Positions 1 through 5,645 of a DNA stretch of 7,718 bases are shown here, in pieces. Source of the stretch: Caryophanales bacterium. GTDB lineage: Bacteria; Bacillota; Bacilli; Alicyclobacillales; SLC66. The position numbers were made by a program, and so were the translations under genes. The notes under the pieces were generated by a model. The model did no database searches, was not told the DNA's origin, and was given only the letters and a program-made list of their open reading frames with translations. Location: the NCBI GenBank assembly GCA_027341705.1, contig DAIELO010000049.1, forward strand, positions 1-7,718, in the 5' to 3' direction. Every line of letters starts with the position of its first letter. The stretch's first letter is position 1.

Positions 1-309
1 AGCATCCATGGGATACCCTGCAGCCAATCCCATCGATAAAGCAAACGCGCCAACGCCTGGTACATTGAACAAAGGCCGCATTAATGGCTCTAAAAACACC
101 CCTAATGCGCGTACCAGCCCAAGCCCTAACATCAGATCAGATAAAATAAAAAAGGGCAGTAAAGACGGGAATACAACGTCGAGGAATATTTTTAATCCGC
201 TTAACCCTGCATCAAACCCTGGCTTTGGAAACCATACGAGAGCTATGGTAAATAAGCCTACAAGTAAAGCCATGAGTAACGTCATCATTGGTGTTCGTCT
301 AATGCGCAA
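1..309 (-). CDS. ylbJ: Sporulation integral membrane protein YlbJ, N-terminal part (gene runs off the left edge)
   Basis: This is the first 103 codons of a leftward gene cut by the window edge. The translation starts with a short basic stretch (RIRR), then a hydrophobic helix at about residues 8-27. A second membrane region follows at 41-65 containing FPSLLPFF (47-54), then EPLMRP (74-79) and PGVGAFALSMGLAAGYP (84-100). These blocks match B. subtilis YlbJ as I remember it; YlbJ is a polytopic membrane protein of the nucleoside-recognition (Gate) group needed for proper spore formation. The transported substrate, if any, is not known to me. The TTG start at 309 is chosen because GGAGGG (317-322 on the plus strand) lies 7 bases upstream of it. 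The ATG pair at residues 8-9 lacks such a site and would cut into the first helix. The gene is divergent from dapB, whereas in B. subtilis ylbJ sits near coaD, so the neighbourhood is rearranged. Confidence 0.87.
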   Translation of the reverse strand, partial: MRIRRTPMMTLLMALLVGLFTIALVWFPKPGFDAGLSGLKIFLDVVFPSLLPFFILSDLMLGLGLVRALGVFLEPLMRPLFNVPGVGAFALSMGLAAGYPMDA

Positions 310-316
310 AACGTTT

Positions 317-322
317 CCCTCC
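317..322 (-). promoter_or_regulatory. Ribosome binding site of ylbJ
   Basis: GGAGGG read on the minus strand, 7 bases before the TTG at 309. It is the strongest Shine-Dalgarno match in the intergenic region on this strand and decides in favour of the TTG start over later ATG codons. Confidence 0.75.
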
Positions 323-343
323 AAAAATATCCTGTTTTCTTCT

Positions 344-372
344 ACTCTATGATGGTTGTCCTGAGGTTATGA
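344..372 (-). promoter_or_regulatory. Weak candidate sigma-E-type promoter for ylbJ
   Basis: On the minus strand TCATAAC (366-372) is followed after 14 bases by CATAGAGT (344-351). The sigma-E patterns I compared are roughly KMATATT and CATACAAT, giving about 5 of 7 and 6 of 8 matches. Transcription would start some 25-30 bases before the ylbJ TTG. A mother-cell sigma would suit a sporulation gene, but the match is modest and this is inference. Confidence 0.22.
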
Positions 373-384
373 AGTTATTATGAT
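356..384 (+). promoter_or_regulatory. Probable sigma-A promoter of the dapB-led operon
   Basis: TTGTCC at 356-361 (4 of 6 to TTGACA) is separated by exactly 17 bases from TATGAT at 379-384 (5 of 6 to TATAAT). The predicted transcript would begin near 390, leaving a leader of about 30 bases before the dapB GTG at 420. This leader is too short for a riboswitch, so a lysine riboswitch is not expected here. It is the only convincing housekeeping promoter in the 110-base gap between ylbJ and dapB, and all downstream genes could be read from it. Confidence 0.6.
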
Positions 385-419
385 TAGGGAATAATTGATG
401 CTGGAAAGTAGGGATGTAA

Positions 420-1187
420 GTGAAGAAAATCAATGTGGCAGTGGCTGGTGCTTATGGTAAAATGGGCAGCGAAGCCTGCCGGAGCATTTTAGCTTCGTCA
501 GACCTAGAACTAGTAGCTGGAATTGTACACGCACCCAATCAATCGACTCATCAGGTAGAGGTACCTTATTATACAAATGTCAGAGAATGCATCATCGAAA
601 CGTCTCCAGATGTGTTGGTGGACTTCACACATGCTGATGTAGCAAGAGAAAACATCCTTACCTGTATTGAACTAGGGGTTCGCCCCGTTATCGGGACTAC
701 TGGATTTCTACCAGAAGAATTATTGGATTATGACGATCGTTTGCGCAATGCGCAACTTGGTGGTCTATATGCACCGAATTTTGCAATTGGTGCCTTGTTA
801 ATGATGAAAGCAGCAGAGATGATCGTTCCCTTTTTAAGTGATGTCGAGATTATTGAATACCATCATACTGGAAAAAAAGACGCACCTTCTGGTACCGCTC
901 GCAAAACGGCAGAGAAATTGGCGCAGGCGCTTCAGGACAAGCCTAATAGAACACCACTCAACCAATTAGTTAAGGCTGAATTGGTCGATGGTATACCAAT
1001 TCATAGCGTGCGGCTACCTGGATTTATCGCTCATCAAGAAGTTATTTTTGGCGGCCAAGGTGAGCGTTTGACGATTCGTCATGATACGATGTCTAGAGAA
1101 AGTTTTATGCCGGGCGTCCTCCTTGGCATTCGCAGCGTCGTCAATGTACAAGGACTAGTAGACGGGTTAGAACACTTTCTTTTCTAA
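420..1187 (+). CDS. dapB: 4-hydroxy-tetrahydrodipicolinate reductase
   Basis: Cytoplasmic NAD(P)H-dependent reductase of the diaminopimelate/lysine pathway, supplying meso-DAP for peptidoglycan, lysine and (through dipicolinate) spores. The 255-residue product is near the family's usual length (about 265). Visible motifs are the Rossmann loop GAYGKMG (10-16), DFTH (68-71), GTTG (92-95), and APNFAIG (118-124). The catalytic block [15 protein letters not shown] (146-160) carries the acid/base His148 and Lys152 and the substrate-binding GT pair. The distal conserved block is [14 protein letters not shown], followed by GERLTIRHD. The GTG start at 420 is forced: an in-frame TAA sits at 417-419 directly before it, and the next start would remove the first beta strand. 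AGGGA (410-414) serves as ribosome site. dapB is the first gene of the operon, 13 bases ahead of the mgsA start. Confidence 0.97.
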   Translation: MKKINVAVAGAYGKMGSEACRSILASSDLELVAGIVHAPNQSTHQVEVPYYTNVRECIIETSPDVLVDFTHADVARENILTCIELGVRPVIGTTGFLPEELLDYDDRLRNAQLGGLYAPNFAIGALLMMKAAEMIVPFLSDVEIIEYHHTGKKDAPSGTARKTAEKLAQALQDKPNRTPLNQLVKAELVDGIPIHSVRLPGFIAHQEVIFGGQGERLTIRHDTMSRESFMPGVLLGIRSVVNVQGLVDGLEHFLF

Positions 1188-1188
1188 G

Positions 1189-1194
1189 AAGGAG
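1189..1194 (+). promoter_or_regulatory. Ribosome binding site of mgsA
   Basis: AAGGAG, part of a longer near-consensus stretch starting in the dapB stop codon region. It lies 6 bases before ATG 1201 and 9 before ATG 1204, but only 3 before the TTG at 1198. The TTG is therefore an unlikely start. Confidence 0.8.
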
Positions 1195-1200
1195 ATATTG

Positions 1201-1590
1201 ATGATGCAAATAGCACTGGTTGCACATGATGCGAAAAAAGAGGAGATTGTGAACTTCGCCATCGCCTATGAATCACTTTTTATGCCACATGATTTATACG
1301 CCACAGGTACTACAGGTAAACGAATTACTGAAGTGACTGGTCTCACCATTCATCGTTTTCAAAGCGGTCCACTTGGTGGCGATCAACAAATTGGCGCATT
1401 AATAGCAGAAAATCGCCTGGATTTACTAATTTTTTTGCGGGACCCATTAATGGCACAACCGCATGAGCCAGATATTATCGCGTTGCTTAGGCTTTGCGAC
1501 GTTCATCAGGTACCAGTAGCTACGAATCTGGCAACGGCAGAGATGCTTATTCGAGGATTGTGGAGAGGAGACCTGAACTGGCGACAGTGA
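1201..1590 (+). CDS. mgsA: Methylglyoxal synthase
   Basis: Converts dihydroxyacetone phosphate to methylglyoxal and phosphate, a cytoplasmic bypass of lower glycolysis that relieves sugar-phosphate build-up. The 129-residue product is close to the family's usual 130-150. Motifs counted from ATG 1201 are ALVAHDAKK (5-13), the phosphate-binding ATGTTGK (34-40), and [12 protein letters not shown] (55-66) with the catalytic Asp61 (Asp71 in E. coli). RDPL (80-83) and PHEPD (87-91) follow, with His88 and Asp91 equivalent to E. coli His98 and Asp101, and then PVATN (105-109). All key residues are present, so the enzyme should be active. ATG 1204 is an equally possible start. The dapB-mgsA order is as in B. 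subtilis. Methylglyoxal is detoxified with bacillithiol in Bacilli, which fits the neighbouring bshA functionally. Confidence 0.95.
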   Translation: MMQIALVAHDAKKEEIVNFAIAYESLFMPHDLYATGTTGKRITEVTGLTIHRFQSGPLGGDQQIGALIAENRLDLLIFLRDPLMAQPHEPDIIALLRLCDVHQVPVATNLATAEMLIRGLWRGDLNWRQ

Positions 1591-1603
1591 AGGCAGATTA
1601 TTT

Positions 1604-2716
1604 ATGCGTATCGGAATCAGTTGTTATCCTACACTTGGTGGTTCAGGGGCAATCGCCACTGAACTTGGCAAAGCGCTGGCTAAAAAGGGGCATGAGATAC
1701 ATTTTATCGTTTCTGGAATCCCTTTTCGTTTAGGGCTCTTTATGGATAATATTTACATACACGAAGTAGAGACGACGTCGTATCCCGTCTTGCGTCAAAA
1801 TCCATATGATTTGGCTTTGGCTGCAAAAATGGCCGATGTGGTGCGCAATTACAATTTAGAGATTCTGCACGTTCATTATGCGATTCCCTATGCGGTATGC
1901 GCATTTTTAGCAAAAGAAATGGTAGGGGAACATCAGGTGCGCGTGGTGACTACGCTGCATGGCACTGATGTCACCGTGCTAGCACAAGATCCTTTATTTC
2001 GCGATGTCATTCGCCTTGGTATTGAAAAAAGTGATGCAGTAACTGCCGTTTCAGATAGTCTGATTCAGCAAACTAATGAACTTTTTCAGACGAAATGCCC
2101 AATTCGAAAAATTTACAACTTTGTTGATTTACACGAGTTTCGACGCATTAATAAGCCTACATGGAAACAAAAAATTGCACCTAATAACGAAAAAATCTTG
2201 ATGCATGTCTCTAATTTTCGCAGCGTAAAAAGAGTGCCTGATGTGCTTTCGATTTTTGCACAAGTGAGAAAATCTGTACCATCTAAGCTGCTCTTAGTGG
2301 GTGAAGGTCCTGATTTGGATCTTGCGCGAACGATGACGCACAATAATAATATGGATCATGATGTACTTTTTTTAGGTAAACAAGATGAAGTGGCACCACT
2401 TTATTCCTTGGCAGATTTGTTTTTATTACCATCAGAAAAGGAAAGCTTCGGCCTTGTTGCGTTAGAGGCGATGGCTTGTGGCGTGCCCGTCATTGGCTCA
2501 ACCACAGGCGGCATTCCAGAAGTGGTTGAAAATGGAATATCAGGATATTTATCCGCGGTAGGGCAAGTAGATGACATGTCAGATAATGCGTTGCGTTTGC
2601 TACAAAATGAAGCGTTATGGCAGCGTTTTTCACATGCTGCACGCAAAAGGGCGAAGCTTTTTACCTTAGATGAACAGGTAAAAAAATACGAGGCCCTTTA
2701 TGAAGCTTTATTATGA
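1604..2716 (+). CDS. bshA: N-acetyl-alpha-D-glucosaminyl L-malate synthase BshA (bacillithiol step 1)
   Basis: Glycosyltransferase of family GT4 that joins N-acetylglucosamine from UDP-GlcNAc to L-malate, the first step of bacillithiol synthesis. The 370-residue product compares with about 377 in B. subtilis and aligns along its whole length. The N-terminal Rossmann domain opens with CYPTLGGSG (7-15) and the near-invariant block ATELGKALAKKGHEIHF (18-34). HVHYAIPYAVCA (89-100) and TLHGTD (117-122) follow. The C-terminal nucleotide-sugar domain has HVSNFRSVKR (201-210), LLVGEGP (230-236) and EKESFGLVALEAMACGVP (278-295), with the GT4 EX7E pair Glu280/Glu288, and then GGIPEVVENG. This block separates BshA from generic GT4 enzymes. 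The ATG lies 13 bases after mgsA with a modest AAGG site (1590-1593). The stop overlaps the cca start in ATGA. The deacetylase gene bshB1, usual between mgsA and bshA, is absent. Confidence 0.94.
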   Translation: MRIGISCYPTLGGSGAIATELGKALAKKGHEIHFIVSGIPFRLGLFMDNIYIHEVETTSYPVLRQNPYDLALAAKMADVVRNYNLEILHVHYAIPYAVCAFLAKEMVGEHQVRVVTTLHGTDVTVLAQDPLFRDVIRLGIEKSDAVTAVSDSLIQQTNELFQTKCPIRKIYNFVDLHEFRRINKPTWKQKIAPNNEKILMHVSNFRSVKRVPDVLSIFAQVRKSVPSKLLLVGEGPDLDLARTMTHNNNMDHDVLFLGKQDEVAPLYSLADLFLLPSEKESFGLVALEAMACGVPVIGSTTGGIPEVVENGISGYLSAVGQVDDMSDNALRLLQNEALWQRFSHAARKRAKLFTLDEQVKKYEALYEALL

Positions 2717-3366
2717 TCACTATATTTCCTGGGGAACAACAGTTTCAAGTAGCAAAAAAAGTGTTACAGACGATAGAGAGCAATGGATATGAAGCCTATG
2801 TTGTGGGGGGGGCTGTCAGGGACGTGTTGTTAGGGCGTCAGGTGACAGATATAGACATCACTACTTCGGCTACTCCTCAACAAATTGGGCAGCTATTCAA
2901 AAAAACAATACCCACTGGCATTGCACATGGCACCATTAGTATTTTTGAAGAGGGCATTTGGTTTGAAGTCACAACGTACCGTTTAGACGGACCTTACGAC
3001 GATGGCCGCCATCCTCGTTATGTGCATTTTGACACGACACTAGAAGGTGATTTGTCACGCAGGGACTTCACGATTAATGCCATGGCGATGGATTTGCGGG
3101 GTGTTCTCCACGATCCCTTTCACGGTTATGATGATCTCGTGGCAAGGCGAATTAAGGCAGTAGGGGAGCCTATTCGTCGCTTTCAAGAGGATGGGCTTCG
3201 CGTCGCCCGTGCTTTTCGCTTTGCAGCGACGCTTCAATTTACAATCGTAGATTCAACCATGAAAGCACTCAAGGAATCGTCAGTTGTTTTGGGAAAAATT
3301 GCTGCTGAAAGAAGACAGGACGAATGGAATAAATTTTTAAGTTCACTCACAGAACCGTTTTTGTAG
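2713..3366 (+). CDS. cca: CCA tRNA nucleotidyltransferase, N-terminal catalytic part (frame broken at 3366)
   Basis: Class II enzyme that adds or repairs the 3'-CCA end of tRNA from CTP and ATP. This 217-residue frame holds all the catalytic motifs. They are VGGAVRD (31-37), the metal-binding DID (46-48), EVTTYR (85-90), RRDFTINAMA (116-125), the nucleotide-templating EDGLRVARAFRF (159-170) and the neck motif ERRQDE (199-204). It then ends at TAG 3364-3366, about 190 residues short of the roughly 400 of Bacillus Cca. The missing body/tail domain continues one frame over from about 3341. Removing one base of the TTTTT run at 3358-3362 gives an uninterrupted reading. The ATG start overlaps the bshA stop (ATGA), so it is translationally coupled. 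A free 217-residue head would lack the tRNA-binding tail and probably would not work alone. tRNA maturation needs this activity wherever CCA is not encoded, which argues for a restored full-length protein. Confidence 0.9.
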   Translation: MITIFPGEQQFQVAKKVLQTIESNGYEAYVVGGAVRDVLLGRQVTDIDITTSATPQQIGQLFKKTIPTGIAHGTISIFEEGIWFEVTTYRLDGPYDDGRHPRYVHFDTTLEGDLSRRDFTINAMAMDLRGVLHDPFHGYDDLVARRIKAVGEPIRRFQEDGLRVARAFRFAATLQFTIVDSTMKALKESSVVLGKIAAERRQDEWNKFLSSLTEPFL

Positions 3367-3371
3367 CATCG
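3356..3371 (+). other. Frame junction inside cca: possible +1 frameshift site or sequencing indel
   Basis: The first frame reads CCG UUU UUG UAG. If the Phe tRNA on UUU (3358-3360) slips one base forward within the five U residues it still pairs with UUU. Reading then continues UGU AGC AUC GUG in the downstream frame, which is open from 3341. The fused protein would read ...SSLTEPF-CSIVSDLIVQ..., with spacing close to that of Bacillus Cca. A slippery U run directly before a stop resembles known +1 shift sites, but a homopolymer of five is also a common place for sequencing error. A GTG at 3371, 4 bases past the TAG, could alternatively allow reinitiation, although no Shine-Dalgarno sequence precedes it. 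Confidence 0.6.
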
Positions 3372-4747
3372 TGTCAGATCTAATTGTACAAGCGTGGACG
3401 GGGTGGCATGGATTTCACTTCTCTGCATTATGCGACAAATTAACACATGTGCACGGATTGCCTGACCGTTTAGCTTTGATTATCTGGGGAATTCTTCAGA
3501 ATTCTACAGAGGTCAGTAGTCCTGACGTACTTTTACAAACACTTCGTTATAGCACAAAGACTGTTAACGAAGTGTTAGCATTGTTACATGCAACTAGCAA
3601 CTGGCAAGCTGACTCCTATCATCCAATGACATTAGCATGGGGAAAAGTGCTGTCTCTGTATGGGGAAAATTTCTTAAAAAGAACTGTAAATCTTTATGTC
3701 ATACAAAACCCCGAACTTCAATTGGATGATGAATTGCAGCGAGCAGAACGTTGGAAGCAAGCTTGTACGATACGAAATTTAAAAGATTTGGCGATTCACG
3801 GCAATGATTTGACGACTTTATTTTCCATACGTGGGCCACTCATTGGTGTGATCCTTGAACATCTATTTAGTCAAGTGGCACGTCACGCGGTTATAAACAC
3901 TCGTGAATCACTTTTGCAGGAAGTTAGAATGTGGATGATGAACACATCGCTTGACGAGGCCATCATTCGTCAGTTCTTACAGATAACTCCTAGGGATTTC
4001 CCCATCTATGGCTACGCGGTTTTGTCATCGACCAATGACGTAGCTAGAGAAAAGATAACGGCAGATAAAGTGAACATGTTGGCAGTGTTTACTGATAATC
4101 AAGAGCAAGGAAGAGGGCGTCAAGGAAGAGCTTGGATATCTCCACCGGGTACCGGACTAGCTTTATCTATCGCCGCCAGAATCCCTGCCACCGATGCTGA
4201 CAGGATCCAAGAGTGGCCTTTACTGGCAGCCATCACTGTCCGATCAGCAATTGCTTCAATGGGGATTACTGAAGTAATGATCAAATGGCCAAACGACATT
4301 TTTATACAGGGAAAAAAGGTTTGCGGAATTCTTACTGAGCTGCGGTCGGAAGGTCATGAGTTCCATCTGATTGTGGGGATTGGGATCAATGTCAATGCTG
4401 GTCTCGAAGATTTTCCGGAAACATTGCAAACCAAGGTGACTTCGCTAAAAATAGCAAACCAGCAAGCAATTTCTGTTAATCGATTAACGGCCCGATTAAT
4501 TGATGAGTTCTATCGCACGTTTCTAAAATTTTCAGTGACACAACTATTTCGTGATCTCAAGCAAGAATATGAGCAAAATTGCATCACAATTGGCACTCAA
4601 GTACATGTTAAACAAGGTGCTAACACGATTGTTGGGTATGCCGACCACATTGACGAGAATGGTACTTTATGGATTGTCGACGAAGCTGGCGTGAGCCGAC
4701 CCATTCGCAGTGGAGAAATCGTCGATAATGGTCGTAATGAAGTATAA
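3371..4747 (+). CDS. Fused frame: C-terminal half of CCA-adding enzyme plus biotin protein ligase lacking the HTH domain
   Basis: One 458-codon frame carries two activities. Residues 1-188 are the helical body/tail of the class II CCA enzyme, ending in LKDLAIHGNDL (137-147), GPLIGVILEHLFSQV (155-169) and NTRESLLQEVRMW (176-188), the usual C-terminus of this family. No stop follows. Residues 189-458 are a biotin-[acetyl-CoA-carboxylase] ligase, which makes biotinyl-AMP and attaches biotin to carboxyl-carrier lysines. It shows LSSTN (218-222), the adenylate loop GRGRQGR (248-254), KWPND (305-309) with the biotin-contacting Lys305, a GIGINVN block and a small C-terminal beta domain. The winged-helix repressor domain (about 60-65 residues) of bifunctional BirA is missing, so this ligase should not act as a DNA-bound repressor of biotin genes. 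The GTG at 3371 has no clear ribosome site, so translation probably depends on frameshifting or reinitiation from the upstream cca frame. The ligase alone could also start at 3935. Confidence 0.85.
   Translation: MSDLIVQAWTGWHGFHFSALCDKLTHVHGLPDRLALIIWGILQNSTEVSSPDVLLQTLRYSTKTVNEVLALLHATSNWQADSYHPMTLAWGKVLSLYGENFLKRTVNLYVIQNPELQLDDELQRAERWKQACTIRNLKDLAIHGNDLTTLFSIRGPLIGVILEHLFSQVARHAVINTRESLLQEVRMWMMNTSLDEAIIRQFLQITPRDFPIYGYAVLSSTNDVAREKITADKVNMLAVFTDNQEQGRGRQGRAWISPPGTGLALSIAARIPATDADRIQEWPLLAAITVRSAIASMGITEVMIKWPNDIFIQGKKVCGILTELRSEGHEFHLIVGIGINVNAGLEDFPETLQTKVTSLKIANQQAISVNRLTARLIDEFYRTFLKFSVTQLFRDLKQEYEQNCITIGTQVHVKQGANTIVGYADHIDENGTLWIVDEAGVSRPIRSGEIVDNGRNEV
3918..4747 (+). other. birA: Possible internal start yielding a stand-alone biotin ligase (birA-like)
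   Basis: AGGAAG at 3918-3923 precedes in-frame ATG codons at 3929, 3935 and 3938. The gaps are 5, 11 and 14 bases, none ideal. Starting at 3935 gives a 270-residue protein that begins just after the CCA tail and covers the complete ligase domain. This is the expected size for a group I biotin ligase without the winged helix (B. subtilis BirA is about 325 residues with it). The position matches birA in the B. subtilis cluster, directly after cca. This would let the cell make free ligase even though no stop codon separates it from the CCA tail. Use of this start is inference. Confidence 0.4.
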
Positions 4748-4748
4748 T
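4719..4748 (+). promoter_or_regulatory. Candidate internal promoter before panB
   Basis: A perfect TATAAT (4743-4748) spans the TAA stop of the biotin ligase frame. A poor -35 candidate TCGTCG (4719-4724, 3 of 6) lies 18 bases upstream, and there is no extended -10 TG. It could give panB, panC and the TPR gene some independent expression, but AT-rich stop codon regions produce such hexamers by chance. Confidence 0.25.
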
Positions 4749-4764
4749 CATATGAACTATGTAC

Positions 4765-4772
4765 AGGAGGTG
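4765..4772 (+). promoter_or_regulatory. Strong ribosome binding site fixing the panB start
   Basis: AGGAGGTG, a full match to the 16S anti-Shine-Dalgarno core, 6 bases before the TTG at 4779. It overrules the upstream in-frame ATG codons at 4710-4752, which lie inside or at the end of the ligase gene and have no such site. Confidence 0.88.
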
Positions 4773-4778
4773 CTTCCA

Positions 4779-5645
4779 TTGCCAACGTTACAACGTCATA
4801 CTACCGTCAGCTTAAAATCCCTCCATACTAAAGGGGAGAAAATTGTTATGGTGACCGCTTATGATGCGGCACAGTCTGCCATTGCACAGCGAGCAGAAGT
4901 CGATGTAATCCTTGTTGGTGACTCGCTAGGCATGGTAGTACTAGGCTATGACAGCACTATACCAGTTACAGTGGACGATATGATTCATCATGCAAAAGCA
5001 GTCAGACGCGGGGCACCCGACACAATGATGCTGGTAGATATGCCTTTCCTCAGTTATCACAAGAGCATTGCTGATACACTTGGCAGTGCAGGACGAATTA
5101 TGCAAGAGACATTTGCAGATGGTGTGAAACTAGAAGGCGGCGCTAGTATCGCAGAGCACGTAAAGGCATTGGTGGAAGCAGGCGTGCCTGTTTGCGGTCA
5201 TCTAGGCCTCACACCGCAAAATTCCTTAAATCTAGGTGGCTTTCGCGTTCAAGGAAGAGATGCAAAGACAGCAGAAAAAATAGTAGAAGACGCATGGGCA
5301 TTAGTGGAAGCAGGAATTTTCATGCTGGTATTAGAGTGCGTGCCGTCGTCACTGGCAAGGTTTATTAGCGAACAAATCCCCGTTCCTATTATCGGGATTG
5401 GGGCAGGGAATAGTTGTGCAGGACAAGTACTTGTTTTTCATGATCTCGTTGGCATATACGATCGTAAGTCACCTAAGTTTGTAAAATCGTATGCACAACT
5501 TGGCAATGAAGCGGTAGAAGCATTGCAGACTTATCGCACGGAAGTGAAGGAAGCACAGTTTCCGACACCAGCTTATAGTTACGAAGTCGGAGATGCAGAT
5601 TTATTGTCACTATATGCAAAAATTAAAGGAGAAAACCATCATTGA
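4779..5645 (+). CDS. panB: 3-methyl-2-oxobutanoate hydroxymethyltransferase (ketopantoate hydroxymethyltransferase)
   Basis: Transfers a hydroxymethyl group from methylene-tetrahydrofolate to 2-oxoisovalerate, the committed step to pantothenate and CoA, as a cytoplasmic TIM-barrel oligomer with Mg2+. The 288-residue product compares with about 277 in B. subtilis. Motifs counted from TTG 4779 are MVTAYD (24-29), VGDSLGMVVLGY (46-57) with metal ligand Asp48, and VDMPF (86-90) with Asp87. DGVKLEGG (114-121) supplies Lys117 and Glu119. CGHLGLTPQ and PIIGIGAGNSCAGQVLVFHDL follow, the latter the phosphate/folate-side signature. All catalytic positions are present. The TTG start is set by the strong AGGAGGTG; a start at ATG 4710 would overlap the ligase gene and add 23 residues unlike the family. 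The gene lies 31 bases after the ligase stop and overlaps panC by 4 bases. Confidence 0.97.
   Translation: MPTLQRHTTVSLKSLHTKGEKIVMVTAYDAAQSAIAQRAEVDVILVGDSLGMVVLGYDSTIPVTVDDMIHHAKAVRRGAPDTMMLVDMPFLSYHKSIADTLGSAGRIMQETFADGVKLEGGASIAEHVKALVEAGVPVCGHLGLTPQNSLNLGGFRVQGRDAKTAEKIVEDAWALVEAGIFMLVLECVPSSLARFISEQIPVPIIGIGAGNSCAGQVLVFHDLVGIYDRKSPKFVKSYAQLGNEAVEALQTYRTEVKEAQFPTPAYSYEVGDADLLSLYAKIKGENHH

Noticed and set aside
8..352. Open frame on the plus strand at the left edge
   Set aside because: Its product is Asn/Pro/Lys-rich and unlike any family, while the opposite strand gives a clear YlbJ membrane protein with a ribosome site.
390..419. Lysine riboswitch or T-box before dapB
   Set aside because: The leader between the predicted start and dapB is about 30 bases, too short for either, and no T-box core sequence is visible.
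1198..1200. TTG start for mgsA
   Set aside because: It lies only 3 bases after AAGGAG; the following ATG codons have proper spacing.
1494..1733. Open frame overlapping the end of mgsA and start of bshA
   Set aside because: It is an out-of-frame reading of two well-supported genes and has no recognisable domain or ribosome site.
4710..4778. 23-residue N-terminal extension of PanB from ATG 4710
   Set aside because: It lies mostly inside the ligase gene, is unlike PanB N-termini, and the strong AGGAGGTG points to TTG 4779.
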